The notes under the pieces were generated by a model that saw only the letters and a list, made by a program, of their open reading frames with translations, made no database searches and was not told where the DNA came from. Below, in pieces: positions 7,265 through 15,566 of a stretch of 32,248 nucleotides of DNA (position 1 is its first letter; every line of letters begins with the position of its first letter). The stretch spans positions 1-32,248 of the forward strand of contig JACPRK010000144.1 of the NCBI GenBank assembly GCA_016190005.1, read 5' to 3'. Origin of the DNA: Candidatus Wallbacteria bacterium. Lineage in GTDB: Bacteria > Muiribacteriota > UBA6191 > JACPRK01. A program made the position numbers and the translations under genes.

Positions 7265-8226
7265 GGATCGGGGTCCCGAGGACCCTCGTCATCCGGAGCC
7301 TGCCCCTCGCTCGGCGCGGCCGGGAACTTCATCGACGCAACGACGGCCAGCGTCAACGCCGCCGCGATGAACCCCAGGCTGAACTTGATCGGAAGATGGA
7401 ACACGTCGTTGAGGAGCATCTTGACGCCAACGAACGCCAGCACGACCGCCAGCCCCTCCTTCATGAAACGGAACTGGCTCATCGCCCCCGCAAGCAGGAA
7501 GTAGAGGGCCCGCAACCCCAGTATAGCAAAGACGTTCGACGTGTAGACCAGGAACGGGTCCATCGTGATCGCGAAGATGGCCGGGATGCTGTCCAGCGCG
7601 AACACCAGATCCGTGCACTCCACCACCGCCAGAACTACCAGCAGCGGTGTGGCCATCCATTTCTCCTGCCGGAAGACGAAGAACCGCTCCTCCTCGTACT
7701 TGGACCAGACCGGTATCACCCGCCGCACCAGCCGGACCACCGGGTGATGCCCGGGCTCCATCGGCTCCTCTTCCTTTGTCACGAGCTTCACGGCTGTGTA
7801 GACCAGGAAGGCACCCAGCACGTACATCAGCCAGTGAAAGCGCGTCAGCAGCGCAGCCCCGGCCAGGATGAACGCCGCGCGCATCACCAGCGCTCCCAGC
7901 AATCCCCACAGAAGCACGATCCGCTGGCTCGCCGGCGGCACCGCAAAGCTGCTGAAGATCACCAGGAAAACGAAGAGGTTGTCGACGCTCAGCGCCTTCT
8001 CGATCAGGTATCCCGTCAGAAACTCCAGCGACTTCTCCGACCCGTACTTCAGGTGGATGCCCAGGTCGAAGAGCAGCGCGAAGACGACCCAGACCAGCGT
8101 CCAGATCAGCGCCTCCTTCTTCGTAACGACATGCGCCCGTTTCTGGAACACGCCCAGATCCAGCGCCAGCATCCCGAGGATGAAGACATGGAACGCGATC
8201 CAGAATCCGATCCCGATATCGATCAC
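7261..8226 (-). CDS. TerC/Alx-family integral membrane protein
   Basis: The product is 321 residues. The GTG start at 8226 is preceded by GGAGGA about 9 bp upstream. Multiple hydrophobic helices carry the family signatures: EKALSVDNLFVFLVIFSSF near residue 75, and ECTDLVFALDSIPAIFAIT near residue 200. Both place acidic residues inside membrane helices, as in TerC/Alx proteins linked to metal-ion (Mn2+) handling and tellurite resistance. No other ter genes are visible, so tellurite resistance should not be assumed. The C-terminus is a charged tail (DDEGPRDPDP). The last codons can form a GGGTCC/GGACCC hairpin (7271-7285) just before the downstream CNNM start. It is the first gene of the minus-strand TerC-CNNM-ArsA-like cluster. 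Confidence 0.93.
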   Translation of the reverse strand: MIDIGIGFWIAFHVFILGMLALDLGVFQKRAHVVTKKEALIWTLVWVVFALLFDLGIHLKYGSEKSLEFLTGYLIEKALSVDNLFVFLVIFSSFAVPPASQRIVLLWGLLGALVMRAAFILAGAALLTRFHWLMYVLGAFLVYTAVKLVTKEEEPMEPGHHPVVRLVRRVIPVWSKYEEERFFVFRQEKWMATPLLVVLAVVECTDLVFALDSIPAIFAITMDPFLVYTSNVFAILGLRALYFLLAGAMSQFRFMKEGLAVVLAFVGVKMLLNDVFHLPIKFSLGFIAAALTLAVVASMKFPAAPSEGQAPDDEGPRDPDP

Positions 8227-8415
8227 ACGCCGCGTCCTCCGTGCTTTCCCCCAACACCGCCGTCACGACCCTGCCCGCCCGCCGAAGACCAAGCGGCCGT
8301 CAGATACAAACTTCCTGCCAAAGTCCGGCCCCCACCCCTCGAGCGCGTCAGCACCATACCATCCCGCGTCTCCCTTTGCATTTGCCTTCTGAGCGCAGGC
8401 AGGGCGACGGACAAC

Positions 8416-8517
8416 GTCGGCGGAAAGCGGGTACGGGCACCGGAAGCCCGGCCAACCGACCGGGCGACTGCCAGATATCAACCGGGCTTCCGGAGCCAGT
8501 CCCCGTTTTCCGCCTCC
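8416..8517. repeat. REP/MITE-like imperfect inverted repeat
   Basis: Two 36-nt arms (8416-8451 and 8482-8517) are complementary at 30 of 36 positions, with a 30-nt centre. The inner 12 bp (CCGGAAGCCCGG / CCGGGCTTCCGG) are perfect. There is no ORF inside. It lies in the 373-bp divergent gap between the TerC and thiolase genes. The rest of that gap (8227-8415 and 8518-8599) shows no gene that I can support. Confidence 0.75.
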
Positions 8518-8561
8518 GGGCTCGCGACTTGCCGAGATCCTGTGAACACAAGCTACCCGCA

Positions 8562-8590
8562 TTGACTTCCCCGCCCGAGTTCCTTAGCTT
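8562..8590 (+). promoter_or_regulatory. Possible promoter for the fadI-fadJ operon
   Basis: TTGACT (8562-8567) and TAGCTT (8585-8590) are spaced by 17 bp. The -10 match is weak. Transcription would start within about 10 bp of the ATG at 8600, and no Shine-Dalgarno is seen there, so the message could be leaderless. Confidence 0.25.
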
Positions 8591-8599
8591 GGGCATCGC

Positions 8600-9892
8600 A
8601 TGCACCCCTACAAACGCCGCATCGCCCTCGTGGACGGCTGCCGCACCCCCTTCGTCAAGGCGGGCGCCGACTATGCCGACATGACTGCGGCCGACCTGGC
8701 TCGCATCCCCGCTGGTGAGCTCTTCCAGCGCACCGGCCTCGACCCCGAGGAAGTCGACGCCTGCGTCTTCGGAGCGGTCATCGCCGATCCCTTCGCGCCC
8801 AACCTGGCTCGCGAGGTCGTCTTCCGCGCGGGCCTCCCCCGCCGACTCGAGGCCTTCACCGTCAATCGCGCCTGCGCCAGCTCGAACCAAGCCATCACCA
8901 GCGGCGCCGATCTGATCGCCCAGGGCCTCGCAGACATCGTCCTGGCCGGCGGCGCCGAGGCCACTTCTCAAGCCCCGATCCTCTGGTCCCGCCCTGTCGC
9001 CAAGGCGCTACTCGCAGCCTCGAAGGCCCGCTCCATGCTGCAGCGCGTCACCGCCTTCCGGAAGGTCCGCCCAAGGGACCTTCTCCCCGTCCCGCCGGCC
9101 ATCGCCGAGTCCTTCACCGGCCTTTCCATGGGCGAATCGTGCGAGAAGATGGCCCGCGAAAACGGCATCCTTCGCGCCGAACAGGACCAGCTCGCCGTCA
9201 CCAGCCACCAGCGAGCCGCTGCCGCCACCGCCGACGGCCGCCTCGGCAGAGACATCGTGCCCGTCTTTCCCCCGCCCCGATTCGCCCCCTGCGTGGCCGA
9301 GGACTCCAATGTCCGCAAGGATGCCAACCTCGAGGCAATGGCCGCCCTGAAGCCGGTCTTCGACCGTCGATTCGGCACCCTCACGGCCGGCAACTCCTCT
9401 CCGCTCACCGACGGCGCCTCGGCGGTCCTGCTGATGGGCGAGGACAAGGCGCGGGCTCTGGGCTACCGGCCTCTCGGCTTCCTGCGAAGTTACGCCTACG
9501 CGGCGCTCGATCCATTCGACCAGCTCCTGCAGGGTCCCGCCTTCGCCATCCCGAAGGCGCTGGAACGCGCCGGCGTCACCCTGGCCGACATGGACCTGGT
9601 CGAGATGCACGAAGCCTTCGCCGCCCAGGTCCTCTCCAACCTGCAGGCCCTGGCCAGCGACCGCTTCGCCCAGGAGCGCCTGGGACGCCCCAAGCGCGTC
9701 GGCGTCATCGACCCCGTCCGCCTCAATCCGATGGGAGGCTCCATCGCCATCGGCCACCCCTTCGGCGCGACCGGCGCCCGGCTCTGCATGCAGTTGCTCC
9801 GGGAGATGGAACGCCGCGGCGCCCAGCTCGGCCTGGTCAGCGTCTGCGCCGCGGGCGGCATCGGCGCCGCGATGGTCTGGGAGCGGGAGTGA
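8600..9892 (+). CDS. fadI: Acetyl-CoA acyltransferase (3-ketoacyl-CoA thiolase), FadI/HADHB type
   Basis: The product is 430 residues with ATG at 8600. It catalyses the thiolytic last step of fatty-acid beta-oxidation in the cytoplasm, releasing acetyl-CoA. The nucleophile is Cys92 in VNRACASSNQAITSG, which has the same form as the ACISSNQA motif of the mitochondrial trifunctional beta subunit and differs from the CGSG motif of acetoacetyl-CoA thiolases. Other thiolase signatures are EMHEAFAAQ near residue 335, GHPFGATGAR near 384 and the second active-site Cys in SVCAAGGIGAA near 415. The gene ends 7 bp before the fadJ-like gene, whose product supplies the preceding steps, so the pair forms a standard operon. 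No Shine-Dalgarno is visible before the ATG. Confidence 0.95.
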   Translation: MHPYKRRIALVDGCRTPFVKAGADYADMTAADLARIPAGELFQRTGLDPEEVDACVFGAVIADPFAPNLAREVVFRAGLPRRLEAFTVNRACASSNQAITSGADLIAQGLADIVLAGGAEATSQAPILWSRPVAKALLAASKARSMLQRVTAFRKVRPRDLLPVPPAIAESFTGLSMGESCEKMARENGILRAEQDQLAVTSHQRAAAATADGRLGRDIVPVFPPPRFAPCVAEDSNVRKDANLEAMAALKPVFDRRFGTLTAGNSSPLTDGASAVLLMGEDKARALGYRPLGFLRSYAYAALDPFDQLLQGPAFAIPKALERAGVTLADMDLVEMHEAFAAQVLSNLQALASDRFAQERLGRPKRVGVIDPVRLNPMGGSIAIGHPFGATGARLCMQLLREMERRGAQLGLVSVCAAGGIGAAMVWERE

Positions 9893-9899
9893 GGTCCAC

Positions 9900-12029
9900 G
9901 TGAGCAGCTGGTCCATCTCGGTCGACGACGCGGGCGTCGCCTCTCTCACCCTGGACTGCCCGGGCTCGAAGCTCAACATCCTCTCGCGCGACGTCTTCCA
10001 GCAGCTCGACGACGCCCTGAGCGAGCTCTCCCGCCGGCGCGACATCCGCGGCCTGCTGCTGACGAGCGGCAAGCCGGACAACTTCGTCGCAGGCGCCAAC
10101 ATCGAAGAGTTCCTCCAGCTCCCGAGCGCCGCCGAGGCCTCCGAGGCCAGCCGGCTCGCCCAGGCCGTGTTCCAGCGCTTCGAGAGCCTTCCCTATCCCA
10201 GCGTAGCCGCCATCCACGGTGTCTGCCTGGGCGGCGGGCTCGAGCTCGTCCTGGCCTGCACCGCCCGCGTCGCCACCGACAGCCCGAAGACCTCGCTGGC
10301 CGCCCCCGAGGTCAAACTCGGCCTCATCCCGGGCGCCGGCGGCACCCAGCGCCTGCCGCGGGCCGTGGGGCTCGCCAATGCGCTCGACCTCAACATGTCC
10401 GGCCGCACCATCGGCGCGCGACAGGCGCTGAAGATGGGCCTGGTCGCGGCGGTCGCCCCGCCGGAACATCTGGCGGCGGCTGCCCGGCGCGAGCTGGCCC
10501 GGCTCCAGCGTCATGAGCCCGCAGGCTCGCCGCCGCTCGGCGCCCGGCTGAGGCGCTGGGCCCTGGAGGCAAACCCCTTCGGCCGCATCCTCCTCTACCG
10601 CCAGGCCGCCAAGCAACTCGAGAAGACGGGCAGTCACTACCCCGCCCCCCGCTACGCGCTGGAGGCCATGCGCGCCGGCGTCGAGCACGGGCCGGCCGAG
10701 GGTTACAGGACCGAGTCGCGCCTCTTCGGCGAACTCGCTCTGACTCAAACGAGCCGCGAGCTGATTCGGCTCTTCTTTGCCACCAACGAGACCAAGAAGG
10801 ACACCGGAGTTTCGGATCGTTCGGTCCAGCCTGCCCAGGTCCAGCGGCTGGGGGTCGTCGGCAGCGGCTTCATGGGAGCCGGCATCGCCCAGGTCGCCTG
10901 CGAGCGAGGCACGCCCGTCCGCATGCACGACGTCAATCCGGGCATGCTCGGCAAGGCCCTCGCCGGCTGCCACTCGGCCTTCGCCTCGAAGCTCGCCCGC
11001 AAGCGAATGACCCCGCAGCAAGCGCAGCAGGCGATGGACCTTCTCTCCGTCACCACCGACCTGACCGGCTTCCAGCGCGCCGACCTCGTCATCGAGGCCG
11101 TCTTCGAGGACCTCGAGACCAAGCAGAAGGTGCTCCGTGACCTCGAGTCGGTGATGCACCCGCGCGCCGTCTTCGCGTCCAACACCTCCAGCATCCCGAT
11201 TGCCAAGATTGCCCAGGCCTCCCGCCGCCCCGAGCAGATCCTCGGAATGCACTTCTTCTCGCCGGTGCCGAGAATGCCGTTGCTCGAGGTCATAGTCACC
11301 GACCGCACCGCGCCCTGGGTGACGGCCACCGCGGTCGCCTATGGCAAGGCGATGGGCAAGACGGTCATCGTCGTGCGCGACGGGTGCGGTTTCTACACCA
11401 GCCGCGTGCTCGCCTTCTACTTGAACGAGGCTGCGTTGATGGTCGAGGAAGGCGCCGACATTGCGGCCATCGATCGCGCCATGTGCGAGTTCGGCTTCCC
11501 CGTCGGCCCGTTCACGCTGCTGGACGAGGTCGGGCTCGACATCGGCGCTCACGTGACGCGCGTCATGCAGGGCGGCTTCGGGGAGCGCCTCCGCGCTGCG
11601 GCCACCTTCGGCAACGTCACCGGCGCCGGCCGGCTGGGCCGCAAGAACAAGAAGGGTTTCTACACCTATGGCCGGGGCAAGAAGACCGTGGACCCGAGCG
11701 TCTACGATCTTCTCCCCGGCGGCAGGAACCGCACCCAGCTTGCGACCCGAGACATCCAGCAGCGCCTTTGGCTCATCTTCGCCGCCGAGTGCGTGCGCTG
11801 CCTGGAGGAGCAGGTCCTGGCCCGCCCCCGCGACGGCGATCTCGGCGCCGTCCTCGGCCTGGGCTTCCCCCCCTTCCTCGGCGGACCCTTCCGGTACATG
11901 GACTTCATCGGCCCCCAGCAGATCGCCCGCGACCTGGAGCAGCTCTCCACCCGCCACGGCCCGCGCCTGGCCCCGCCCGCCCTCCTGAAGTCGATGGCCG
12001 CCGAAGCCAAGAAGTTCTTCCCCCTCTGA
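9900..12029 (+). CDS. fadJ: Multifunctional enoyl-CoA hydratase / 3-hydroxyacyl-CoA dehydrogenase (FadJ-like)
   Basis: The product is 709 residues, close to FadJ/FadB length. The start is GTG at 9900 with GAGG 5 bp upstream, inside the end of the thiolase gene. Residues 1-190 are an enoyl-CoA hydratase/isomerase (crotonase) domain: DNFVAGANIEEF, VCLGGGLELVLA near 110 and PEVKLGLIPGAGGTQRLPR near 135, which contain the two catalytic Glu positions. Residues from about 315 form the NAD-binding dehydrogenase domain (LGVVGSGFMGAGIAQVA), with GMHFFSPVPRMPLLEVI near 449 carrying the catalytic His. C-terminal dehydrogenase domains follow (GCGFYTSRVLAFYLNEA). It acts with the thiolase in beta-oxidation. 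The stop lies 35 bp from the convergent kinase gene stop, with no clear terminator between them. Confidence 0.95.
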   Translation: MSSWSISVDDAGVASLTLDCPGSKLNILSRDVFQQLDDALSELSRRRDIRGLLLTSGKPDNFVAGANIEEFLQLPSAAEASEASRLAQAVFQRFESLPYPSVAAIHGVCLGGGLELVLACTARVATDSPKTSLAAPEVKLGLIPGAGGTQRLPRAVGLANALDLNMSGRTIGARQALKMGLVAAVAPPEHLAAAARRELARLQRHEPAGSPPLGARLRRWALEANPFGRILLYRQAAKQLEKTGSHYPAPRYALEAMRAGVEHGPAEGYRTESRLFGELALTQTSRELIRLFFATNETKKDTGVSDRSVQPAQVQRLGVVGSGFMGAGIAQVACERGTPVRMHDVNPGMLGKALAGCHSAFASKLARKRMTPQQAQQAMDLLSVTTDLTGFQRADLVIEAVFEDLETKQKVLRDLESVMHPRAVFASNTSSIPIAKIAQASRRPEQILGMHFFSPVPRMPLLEVIVTDRTAPWVTATAVAYGKAMGKTVIVVRDGCGFYTSRVLAFYLNEAALMVEEGADIAAIDRAMCEFGFPVGPFTLLDEVGLDIGAHVTRVMQGGFGERLRAAATFGNVTGAGRLGRKNKKGFYTYGRGKKTVDPSVYDLLPGGRNRTQLATRDIQQRLWLIFAAECVRCLEEQVLARPRDGDLGAVLGLGFPPFLGGPFRYMDFIGPQQIARDLEQLSTRHGPRLAPPALLKSMAAEAKKFFPL

Positions 12030-12040
12030 GCCCCCCTCGC

Positions 12041-12068
12041 GCCTCACTTCTCAAGCCTCGAGCCTCAC
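12041..12068. repeat. Heptamer-period tandem repeat, locus E
   Basis: Four units are seen: GCCTCAC, TTCTCAA, GCCTCGA and GCCTCAC, filling most of the 35-bp gap between the convergent fadJ and kinase stop codons. It overlaps the kinase TGA at 12065-12067. As at locus C, the repeat lies against a stop codon. Confidence 0.6.
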
Positions 12069-14536
12069 TTGTCATTCCCCTCCAGCCTCACGACGGCCAG
12101 CCCAAACGTGTCGCGGATGACGAAGGCGAGGAGGCGATCGGCGACGGACACGGCAGAGACCATGCGCGAGTTGCCCGGGGGCATCGCGACCCGTGCAAAC
12201 GGCTTCCAGCTCAGCCCGTCGGGGCTCCGGGAGCAGACGATGTCGGAGTAGGTCTGGGCAAGCCCCTGATCGAAGGCGCACATCGCAAACCGTCCGTTCA
12301 GGATGGCGGTGCCGGGTGACTTCCCGATCGAGACGTCAGGGAACGGGTCCAGCCTCCGGGAGAAGGTCTCCCCGCCATCGGTGCTCGCCACCGCCGACAG
12401 GCTGCCACGGGCTTCGAACGAGGCAACCACGGTGTCTCGCAGAACCGCGACGTCGACGTCGGCGGGCTCTTCCTTCGCCGGAGACAGCACCACCGGAGGG
12501 GTCCATCGGCCGCTGGCGGGCTCGCGGCTCGACGTGACCACGATCTCCTTGCCGACGTTCGGCCTGGCGTCGATGAAGCAGAGCAGCCTCTCCTGGCTGC
12601 GGGCCAGCGTGTAGCTCTTCGTGCTCGGCGGCAGCGAGGGCTGCACGACCGGCGGCTCGGGCTGGGCCGCTCCCGCGGGCCAGCGAACCCAACCCATCCG
12701 GTCCCCGGGCCCCGTCACGCCCATCACGATCTCGAACCCACCCTCGGGGCGCCCGGTGAGCGCGACACCAGCCGTGGAACCGCCGCCCCAGGAGCGCGCG
12801 GCAGCCCAGCTCCGGCTGCCCGCGTCCCAGCGGCGCAGCACCGTTCGCCGGTTCGCGAACGACCCGTCGCCCGACACCCACCCCGCGAGTACGGACTCTC
12901 CGTCGAACGCGAGCGCCGGCCCCTTGTGCACCAGGCCACCCGTGGCGAGCCACTCGAGCTCGCCCCAGGACTCCCCGCGGTCGGGGCTCGAGATGCAACC
13001 GATGTTCTGATCCGATGAGGCGGTTTCGGAGCGGAAGAGCGCATGAACGGAGTCGCCGGATACACCGACTCTCACCCCCTCCATCTTCTTGCCTTGCGCG
13101 TTGTTCACCAGAACGGTCGAGTTGGCGACCGCCAGCCGGCCCAGCGTTTCGAACGAGAGCTCGTGCCGCGACGCGCCCGAGCGCAGCTGGAGCACGTAGG
13201 CCTTTGCCGGCTCCAGGCCCGGCAGCTCCACTCGCAGGGCGTCGCCCCCCACGCGCTGCACCCTCTCGTTTCCGCCCGCTGCTGGCCGCACCGAAACGTC
13301 GAAGGCCGCACCCGGCGCTGCCGTCAGCCAGAGCCGAGCGCCGTCGGCCCGACGAGTCACGCGCGCTCCTTTGAAGTCCACCAGGGGCGGCGTGGGCGCG
13401 GCGCTGGGAACGGTGGCCAGCGGCGTCTGCGAGGGCCCGGTCACAGCCCGGCTCGACATCGCCCAACCGGCCGCAAGCACCAGAGCCATCAGCGCCCCGG
13501 CCGCTGCTCCCAGCAGACGCCTGCTACCCGATGCCGGCCCTTGCGCGACCCGCGTGGCCCCGGGCGACGTACGAGTGGCTCGCGCAGCGTCCGCAGCGGT
13601 CGTGCCTGAGCGAGAAGCCCGAGTGAGGCGCGGCCCCCCGCCGACTTGCGTGGCGGACGCCGGCCGCCGTCCGGACGCCATTTTCTGCACCACGGTCCGG
13701 TTCGCCTGGCCCGCTTCCGCGACATCGAAGTCGATCGCCGACAGCCGTTCGACCACATGGGCCGCCGAGCGCGGCCGGCTGGCCGGATCGAACGCCAGGC
13801 AGGCCAGCAGAAGCTGGTCCAGCTCGAGCGGCAGCTCAGGACACACTTGCCTCGCCGGCTCCACCGCACCCTGGAGCTGCGCCCGGATGACGTCGGCCGC
13901 GGTCTCACCCCCGAACGGCCGGCGGCCCGAGAAGACCTCGTACATCAGGACGCCCAGCGCATACACGTCGGCCTCCGGACCGGCCGTTCGTCCCTGGATC
14001 GCCTCCGGTGCCAGGTATCCCGGGGTTCCCAGGATGATGCCGGCCTCTGTGCGCACCGTCTGGCCCGGTCGATCCGACTTCGCAAGTCCGAAATCGCAGA
14101 CCTTGGGGCAACCCTCCTGCGTCATCAGGACGTTTTCGGGCTTCAGGTCCCGGTGGACGATCCCGGCGCGATGGGCGTGCGCCAACCCGGCCGCCACCTC
14201 GCCGGCGATCCGAATCGCCTCTGCCAGCGGCCGAATTCCGCCCGTCCCCAGCCGGTCGCGCAGGCAGCCGCCGGCGGCCAGCTCCGAGACCAGGAATGGG
14301 CGATCGCCCGCGAAGCCGAAGTCGAAGAGCGCCAGCAGGTTGGCGTGCGAGAGGCTTGCCTGGATCTTGGCCTCGCGCAGGAAGCGCGCGCGAGTCTCCT
14401 GCTGGTCGAAGAGTCCCGGCGCCAGCACCTTCACTGCCACTTCCCGGCCCAGCCCCAGCTGCACGGCGCGATAGACTGTCCCGGAGGCGCCCGCCCCCAG
14501 CTCCTTGCCCAGCCTATAGCCCGCGATTTCGATCAC
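12065..14536 (-). CDS. Transmembrane Ser/Thr protein kinase with extracytoplasmic Asp-box (BNR/sialidase-like) sensor
   Basis: The frame opens at 14644, but the GTG at 14536 fits best: it begins just before the kinase fold and follows the PilW-like stop by 19 bp, giving 823 residues. The Hanks-type kinase domain has GAGASGTVYRA (14-24), Lys36 in VAVKVL, HRDLKPENV with Asp130, DFGLA with Asp148, and GTPGYLAPE, so all catalytic elements are present. A low-complexity linker leads to one membrane helix (LLGAAAGALMALVLAAGWAM, about residues 345-362). Outside are a short FN3-like beta domain and a probable beta-propeller with Asp-box motifs SPDRGESW, STDGGETF and SPDGLSW. Such repeats form carbohydrate- or protein-binding propellers, but the sialidase catalytic set is not evident. 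It is probably a receptor kinase for the adjacent pilin module. Confidence 0.9.
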   Translation of the reverse strand: MIEIAGYRLGKELGAGASGTVYRAVQLGLGREVAVKVLAPGLFDQQETRARFLREAKIQASLSHANLLALFDFGFAGDRPFLVSELAAGGCLRDRLGTGGIRPLAEAIRIAGEVAAGLAHAHRAGIVHRDLKPENVLMTQEGCPKVCDFGLAKSDRPGQTVRTEAGIILGTPGYLAPEAIQGRTAGPEADVYALGVLMYEVFSGRRPFGGETAADVIRAQLQGAVEPARQVCPELPLELDQLLLACLAFDPASRPRSAAHVVERLSAIDFDVAEAGQANRTVVQKMASGRRPASATQVGGGPRLTRASRSGTTAADAARATRTSPGATRVAQGPASGSRRLLGAAAGALMALVLAAGWAMSSRAVTGPSQTPLATVPSAAPTPPLVDFKGARVTRRADGARLWLTAAPGAAFDVSVRPAAGGNERVQRVGGDALRVELPGLEPAKAYVLQLRSGASRHELSFETLGRLAVANSTVLVNNAQGKKMEGVRVGVSGDSVHALFRSETASSDQNIGCISSPDRGESWGELEWLATGGLVHKGPALAFDGESVLAGWVSGDGSFANRRTVLRRWDAGSRSWAAARSWGGGSTAGVALTGRPEGGFEIVMGVTGPGDRMGWVRWPAGAAQPEPPVVQPSLPPSTKSYTLARSQERLLCFIDARPNVGKEIVVTSSREPASGRWTPPVVLSPAKEEPADVDVAVLRDTVVASFEARGSLSAVASTDGGETFSRRLDPFPDVSIGKSPGTAILNGRFAMCAFDQGLAQTYSDIVCSRSPDGLSWKPFARVAMPPGNSRMVSAVSVADRLLAFVIRDTFGLAVVRLEGNDK

Positions 14537-14555
14537 GGGAACATGGTAGCGCCTC

Positions 14556-15566
14556 TTACGGCCGAGCCACCCATCGCAGACGGTGCGGGGGCGACTGGAG
14601 CCAGGGAGGGTAGACCCGCCGCCCGAGCAGCAGGCGCCGCTCATCGATGGCGTTGCCGGGATCGGGCTCGGTCATGTCGACGGTGAGCTGGACTGCACTC
14701 TTCACCAGCTCCATCCCGACGCTGGGCTGGCCGGGATGGGCGGCGAACTCGAGGCTGGCGATCACGCTGAGCACTTCCACGCCCCCCGAGACGATCGCCT
14801 CGGCCCCTCGCTCCACGGTCCACCGCCAGACCGATCCCTTGGGCCGGTCCTGGGTCCCGACCACGTAGTGCGTGTAGATTGCCCAGCCGTCGGCCCGGAA
14901 GATGGCCACGAAGACCCTCTCGACCGGTCCCGAGGCCGGATAGACGATCAGCGATACGGTCTCCTCGTAGGCTCGGGTCCAGCCCGCCGCCACGGGCTCC
15001 AGCTCCGGAAAGCCGTGCGGCTCCAGGTCGTCGTCGGCGCTATTGAACCTGGGCGGCCAGGGATTGTGCTCCCAGCCGTTCGGCATCAACTTCCACCGCT
15101 TGATGTACTGCCCCGAATGCGGAACGTCGACTCCCTGCGGCTCGATGCTGACCAGCTGTCCGATCGGTTTCGGCAGCTCCGCAAAGTCGACCGTGCTCCC
15201 CGGAAACCCGATCGCCCGCAGCACCTTCTCCGGCAGCAGGATCGGCGCATCTCCCCTGGACCTGGCATCCCTGAGGTCCCTCTCCAGCTCGGCGAACAGC
15301 ACCTGTATCTTCCCCATCCCCACCAGCGACGCTGCCTCGTGTGACCCGATCCTCAGGTGCGTCACCGCCGCCCACATCCCCGTCACCAGCAATCCGGCAA
15401 ACAGCGCCCCCGCGATCACCACCTCGACCAGGGTGAAGCCTCTGCGGGCTCGAGGAAGACAGAAGGTGGAAGGTAGAAGATGGAAGGTGGAGGCCCCTGT
15501 CGATCCGCTCTTCCTGAGCCCCCCGCTCATCCTGAGCCCCCCGCTCATCCTGAGCCCCCCGCTCAT
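14556..15566 (-). CDS. PilW/GspJ-like prepilin-type protein with a repeat-derived leader
   Basis: The prepilin motif ARRG^FTLVEVVIAGALFAGLL has the conserved Glu5 and a hydrophobic helix. The ~285-residue mature part resembles PilW/GspJ minor pilins. The open frame reaches an ATG at 15653, which would overlap the PilV-like gene by 26 bp without a Shine-Dalgarno. In-frame ATGs also occur at 15566, 15548 and 15530, each inside an 18-bp repeat unit that carries GGGGGGCTCAGG directly before the next ATG. No ATG, GTG or TTG lies between 15530 and the prepilin motif, so the leader (31 residues or more) must be translated from interspersed repeats. I give 15566 as a compromise. It is a minor pilin or pseudopilin processed by prepilin peptidase, placed between the PilV-like and kinase genes. 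Confidence 0.85.
   Translation of the reverse strand: MSGGLRMSGGLRMSGGLRKSGSTGASTFHLLPSTFCLPRARRGFTLVEVVIAGALFAGLLVTGMWAAVTHLRIGSHEAASLVGMGKIQVLFAELERDLRDARSRGDAPILLPEKVLRAIGFPGSTVDFAELPKPIGQLVSIEPQGVDVPHSGQYIKRWKLMPNGWEHNPWPPRFNSADDDLEPHGFPELEPVAAGWTRAYEETVSLIVYPASGPVERVFVAIFRADGWAIYTHYVVGTQDRPKGSVWRWTVERGAEAIVSGGVEVLSVIASLEFAAHPGQPSVGMELVKSAVQLTVDMTEPDPGNAIDERRLLLGRRVYPPWLQSPPHRLRWVARP
15455..15496. repeat. Heptamer-period tandem repeat, locus D (GAAGGTG unit), inside a coding leader
   Basis: Units are GAAGACA, GAAGGTG, GAAGGTA, GAAGATG, GAAGGTG and GAGGCCC. It is the same family as locus B. It is translated on the minus strand as a 7-residue period (STFHLLP, then STFCLPR) immediately before the prepilin cleavage motif. 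Confidence 0.8.

Noticed and set aside
7261-8226. Tellurite resistance operon
   Set aside because: Only a TerC-family gene is present; terD/E-type genes are absent. TerC homologues are widespread with other roles.
9837-12047. A 736-codon minus-strand ORF opposite fadJ
   Set aside because: It is the mirror frame of a well-conserved enzyme; the low-complexity Gly/Glu/Ala/Arg translation has no motif.
12030-12064. Bidirectional terminator between fadJ and the kinase gene
   Set aside because: I see no stable stem with a T-run. The gap is filled by a heptamer repeat.
14537-14644. Earlier ATG start for the kinase
   Set aside because: It adds a Gly/Ser/Arg-rich stretch overlapping the PilW-like gene by 89 bp. 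The kinase fold begins directly at the GTG at 14536.
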